From: Candidatus Methanoperedens sp.
Lineage (GTDB): Archaea; Halobacteriota; Methanosarcinia; Methanosarcinales; Methanoperedenaceae
DNA length: 6,518 nucleotides
Reading direction: 5' to 3'
NCBI GenBank assembly: GCA_028679855.1
Contig: JAJRAP010000131.1
Location: 1 to 6,518 of the forward strand
Shown here: piece after piece, positions 4,678 through 6,518 of the stretch
How the letters are laid out: every line of letters begins with the position of its first letter
Numbering within the stretch: the stretch's first letter is position 1
Made by a program: the position numbers and the translations under genes
The notes under the pieces: model-generated
The model's database searches: none
What the model was told of the DNA's origin: nothing
What the model saw: the letters and a program-made list of their open reading frames with translations, nothing else

Positions 4678-5484
4678 TTATGACTTAAATAACTCCTCAT
4701 CCATGCTCCCACTCCTGAATCCCAAGATGTCAAGAGTCACATAGGAAAAACCGAGTTTTTTAAACTCCGAAGCGATAGCACCGCGCATTTCCAGGAACTT
4801 TGGCATCTTATCTGGCATTATCTCGATGCGCGCTATACCGCCGTGGTCACGCACGCGCACGACCTCAAATCCAATCTTTCGAATATGCACCTCAGCTTCG
4901 CCCACCCTCTTGAGAGCCTCATGCGTTATCATCTGTCCATACGGGAAGCGTGAAGAAAGGCATGCCATCGAAGGCTTATCCGCAACCGAGAGCTTGAGCT
5001 TGCGAGCCATCCCGCGTATCTCCTCCTTAGTCACCCTAAACTCGATGTAAGGATTGTATATACCCTCCTCGGTGACAGCCCTGTGACCGGGTCTGTGCGC
5101 TTTCAGGTCAGAGTAATTCGTTCCTTCGATAATGGTATCTATACCGTTCTGTTCAGCTATTTTTTTTAATTCCCTTATCAATCCCTTTTTGCAGTAATAA
5201 CATCTATCAACCGGGTTCTTTGCAAAACCGGGCTCATCGAGTTCATCATAAAAAATTAAAATATGCTTTATACCAATTTCCCCTGCAACCTTCTTAGCAT
5301 TATCAAGCTCACCCGGCGCCAGCGTAGGGGCGTCGGCTGTGACAGCAAGCGCTCTTTCTTCCAGCGCCCTGTAAGCGAGCGCGGCAAGCACCGAGCTGTC
5401 CACGCCGCCTGAAAACGCGACGAGTGCGCTCCTTTTTTTTTTCAGTGCGTTCTGTATCGCGAGCATCTTTTCATGAACTGGCAT
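4678..5484 (-). CDS. larE: ATP-dependent sulfur transferase LarE (PP-loop family)
   Basis: A 268-residue LarE. The family adenylates a carboxylate of the nicotinate-derived precursor and inserts sulfur during synthesis of the nickel-pincer nucleotide of lactate racemase and related enzymes. Seen in order are the PP-loop SGGVDSS (25-31), DRCYYCK (93-99), EGTNYSDLKAHRPGHRA (120-136), TKEEIR (152-157), DKPSMACLSSRFPYG (169-183), and a C-terminal part with VRDHGGIARIE. Three cysteines (95, 98, 175) are present. LarE proteins with only the last one give up its sulfur once, whereas three-Cys forms can bind a [4Fe-4S] cluster that relays sulfur, so a catalytic mode is inferred. The frame is open 53 codons further upstream, but that stretch looks non-coding and would run into the divergent gene, so the ATG at 5484 is chosen. 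No larB, larC or larA is in the window; the user enzyme is unknown. Confidence 0.92.
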   Translation of the reverse strand: MPVHEKMLAIQNALKKKRSALVAFSGGVDSSVLAALAYRALEERALAVTADAPTLAPGELDNAKKVAGEIGIKHILIFYDELDEPGFAKNPVDRCYYCKKGLIRELKKIAEQNGIDTIIEGTNYSDLKAHRPGHRAVTEEGIYNPYIEFRVTKEEIRGMARKLKLSVADKPSMACLSSRFPYGQMITHEALKRVGEAEVHIRKIGFEVVRVRDHGGIARIEIMPDKMPKFLEMRGAIASEFKKLGFSYVTLDILGFRSGSMDEELFKS

Positions 5485-5605
5485 GATGAGCTTAGAAGGC
5501 AGCAGAAAGATGTAAGGGTTTCGCCGTTCACATATCAGCCTTTGACTACGAACCAGTTCGAAGCTTACGCAATCTCTTTTAACATTCCCGCCAATTAATA
5601 ATGTG
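5485..5605. promoter_or_regulatory. Divergent intergenic region between larE and the winged-helix gene
   Basis: This gap of about 120 bp must hold both promoters. For the + gene, CTTTTAACATT (about 5574-5584) is centred about 26 bases before the start, which fits a leaderless transcript. For larE, the - strand sequence CTTACATC (5509-5516), preceded by CGAAA, lies about 28 bases before its ATG, and no clear Shine-Dalgarno is present. Both are weak matches judged by eye. Codons in frame with the winged-helix gene continue upstream to a stop at 5543-5545 without any start codon. Confidence 0.35.
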
Positions 5606-6214
5606 ATGCCAGAAGATGAAGCGCCGCTCTCTGCTTCAGACATCGCAGAACGCCTTCAATTCCCGCTCACCACTATCGTTTATAACCTTGAGAATCTTGA
5701 AAAAGTGGGGCTTATCAGGATAGAGAAGATAAAATACAGCGAAAAGGGCAGGGAAGTCAAGATATACGCGCCAGTCAGGAAGCTCATCGTGGTCGTGCCT
5801 GAAAAGACAGACAGGAAGTCCATTACCGATATTCTCAGGAAGTATGTGGGGGTTGTGCTGGCTGCGGTTTTCGCTTCAAGCCTAATCGAGTTCTTATTAT
5901 TCAAAGCAGGCGCGCCGCCGTGGATGGTGGAAAAAGCAAGTTATAGTTACGATATTAAAGATGCTGCCGATTCACTGAATATTGTCGCTGCGCCGGAAAC
6001 TGTGAACGCTTCCGCAAAAGGCGGCATAAACGGATTCGCGGAGATGAACCAGACACAAACAGTCGGGGTTCAATCCGTAGCCGCCGCAACATCGACTCCT
6101 GTGCCGACGCCTTTGATGCATGAGGGCGACACAGTCAAAGGGGGGGTGCCGGATATGTTGGCGAATATAGCCGAAACGTTTACTTCGCATCCCGGTTTGC
6201 TGTTCCTTCTATGA
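5606..6214 (+). CDS. Membrane-anchored winged-helix regulator, interrupted by in-frame TGA
   Basis: A 202-residue product with an N-terminal winged-helix DNA-binding domain of the ArsR-like type: LSASDIAERL, the recognition helix TTIVYNLENLEKVGLI (about 22-37), and a wing with SEKGREVKIYAP (45-56). A transmembrane helix (about 80-100, VGVVLAAVFASSLIEFLLF) and an outer loop of about 90 residues with NAS and NQT sequons follow. A second helix begins as HPGLLFLL and is cut by TGA at 6212-6214. In the same frame the helix continues as CIFVVVLLVIWDVRKKRK, so the break is probably a recent nonsense mutation, recoding or a sequence error. The first helix expected before LSASDIAERL is missing, and no earlier start exists in frame, so the N-terminus also looks truncated. 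ATG 5606 is used; GTG 5603 adds one residue. It is probably a surface-sensing one-component regulator, possibly a pseudogene. Confidence 0.72.
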   Translation: MPEDEAPLSASDIAERLQFPLTTIVYNLENLEKVGLIRIEKIKYSEKGREVKIYAPVRKLIVVVPEKTDRKSITDILRKYVGVVLAAVFASSLIEFLLFKAGAPPWMVEKASYSYDIKDAADSLNIVAAPETVNASAKGGINGFAEMNQTQTVGVQSVAAATSTPVPTPLMHEGDTVKGGVPDMLANIAETFTSHPGLLFLL

Positions 6215-6310
6215 TGTATCTTTGTGGTTGTTCTGCTCGTGATATGGGATGTTCGCAAAAAGAGGAAAAATGGCAGAAATGAGAATCGAAGACTTTACCG
6301 GACAGGCTGA
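6215..6310 (+). pseudogene. In-frame continuation of the interrupted winged-helix regulator
   Basis: After the TGA at 6212-6214 the same frame stays open for 31 sense codons and ends at TGA 6308-6310. Its first part (CIFVVVLLVIWDV) completes the truncated transmembrane helix and is followed by RKKRK, the positive-inside end expected of a helix whose C-terminus is cytoplasmic. The last ten or so codons overlap the next frame and may not be coding. Confidence 0.5.
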
Positions 6311-6509
6311 TGTTATCGTTATGGCTGTGGACAGGTATATTAAGGGTAGCGCGGGTGAAGAAACGCTGACAATAATTACTGAGGGTGGAGAAGCCGCAAA
6401 ACTTCTGCCAACTGCTGCGGCTCCGGCAAAAACACAGGCAGCGCCGGGATTTGCAGGTATTGCAGGATTCCTGATGCTGCTTACTGTGCGGCGGATGATG
6501 AAAAAATAA
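6270..6509 (+). CDS. Short PGF-CTERM-type protein, probable remnant
   Basis: A 79-residue product. Its end is a PGF-CTERM-like archaeosortase signal: a Thr/Ala/Pro linker (47-58), PGF (59-61), a short hydrophobic span (62-73) and RRMMKK (74-79). Upstream are DFTGQADVIV (8-17) and VDRYIKGSAGEETLTIITEGGE (20-41). As I recall the family, these blocks sit apart in longer secreted proteins. Here they are nearly adjacent and the N-terminal signal peptide is absent, so the product could not be exported and then trimmed and lipid-anchored as usual. This suggests a gene shortened by 5' loss and internal in-frame deletions. The ATG at 6270 is chosen for its AGAGG four bases upstream; an in-frame ATG at 6249 exists. 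It overlaps the tail of the interrupted regulator frame. Confidence 0.6.
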   Translation: MAEMRIEDFTGQADVIVMAVDRYIKGSAGEETLTIITEGGEAAKLLPTAAAPAKTQAAPGFAGIAGFLMLLTVRRMMKK

Positions 6510-6518
6510 GCATGGAAA

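Noticed and set aside
5485..5643. N-terminal 53-residue extension of LarE
   Set aside because: The residues do not resemble LarE, and the extension would overlap the divergent winged-helix gene and its promoter.
6211..6282. Small frame starting at ATG 6211, rich in Cys near its start, resembling a lipoprotein signal
   Set aside because: It is only 23 codons with no hydrophobic stretch, and it overlaps the much better transmembrane continuation in the neighbouring frame.
1..6518. Borg-type or other extrachromosomal element of an archaeal methane oxidiser
   Set aside because: No tandem direct repeats, no replication or mobility genes, and housekeeping content (MC1, tRNA, nifB, larE) with moderate base composition argue for ordinary chromosome.
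6512..6518. Possible start codon of a further gene at the window end
   Set aside because: Only seven bases are visible, which is not enough to support a gene.

Overview
The window reads as chromosomal DNA from a methanogen-related euryarchaeon, most likely in the Methanosarcinales/Methanoperedenaceae range. Pointers are an MC1 chromosomal protein, a compact single-domain archaeal NifB, an archaeal cis-prenyltransferase homologue, a PGF-CTERM surface anchor, TATA-like elements at leaderless spacing, and a tRNA without an encoded CCA end. I see no phage genes, transposase, CRISPR array or plasmid functions.

Layout. (1) Bases 1-404: the MC1 DNA-bending protein on + ends in a T-rich terminator and faces tRNA-Arg(CCG) on -. 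(2) Bases 395-1747 (-): a 450-residue membrane protein that reads as a dolichol/phytol-kinase-like half fused to a DUF92 (VTE6-like) half. Its stop codon lies inside the tRNA gene. (3) Bases 1807-2460 (+): a cis-prenyltransferase homologue without the catalytic Asp motif, divergent from the kinase-like gene. Together they look like a lipid-carrier (dolichyl/polyprenyl phosphate) locus. (4) Bases 2461-3165: small genes of 33, 68 and 48 codons, of which the 68-aa gene has a perfect Shine-Dalgarno and the 48-aa gene is Cys-rich. A short antisense stretch between them looks like a gene remnant. (5) Bases 3248-4639: a tight cluster of rubredoxin, nifB and a cupin. (6) Bases 4678-5484 (-): a LarE-type PP-loop sulfur transferase with three cysteines. 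(7) Bases 5606-6509 (+): a membrane-anchored winged-helix regulator interrupted by an in-frame TGA inside its last transmembrane helix, then a very short PGF-CTERM protein without a signal peptide. This end looks like it is decaying.

Functional themes are lipid-carrier phosphorylation and synthesis (2 and 3), nitrogenase cofactor assembly with a small redox protein (5), and sulfur insertion into a cofactor (6). I do not find a convincing new multi-gene defence or mobile system. The most interesting points are the kinase-DUF92 fusion beside a non-canonical cis-prenyltransferase, the CDS/tRNA overlap, the rubredoxin-nifB-cupin cluster, and the TGA-interrupted regulator.
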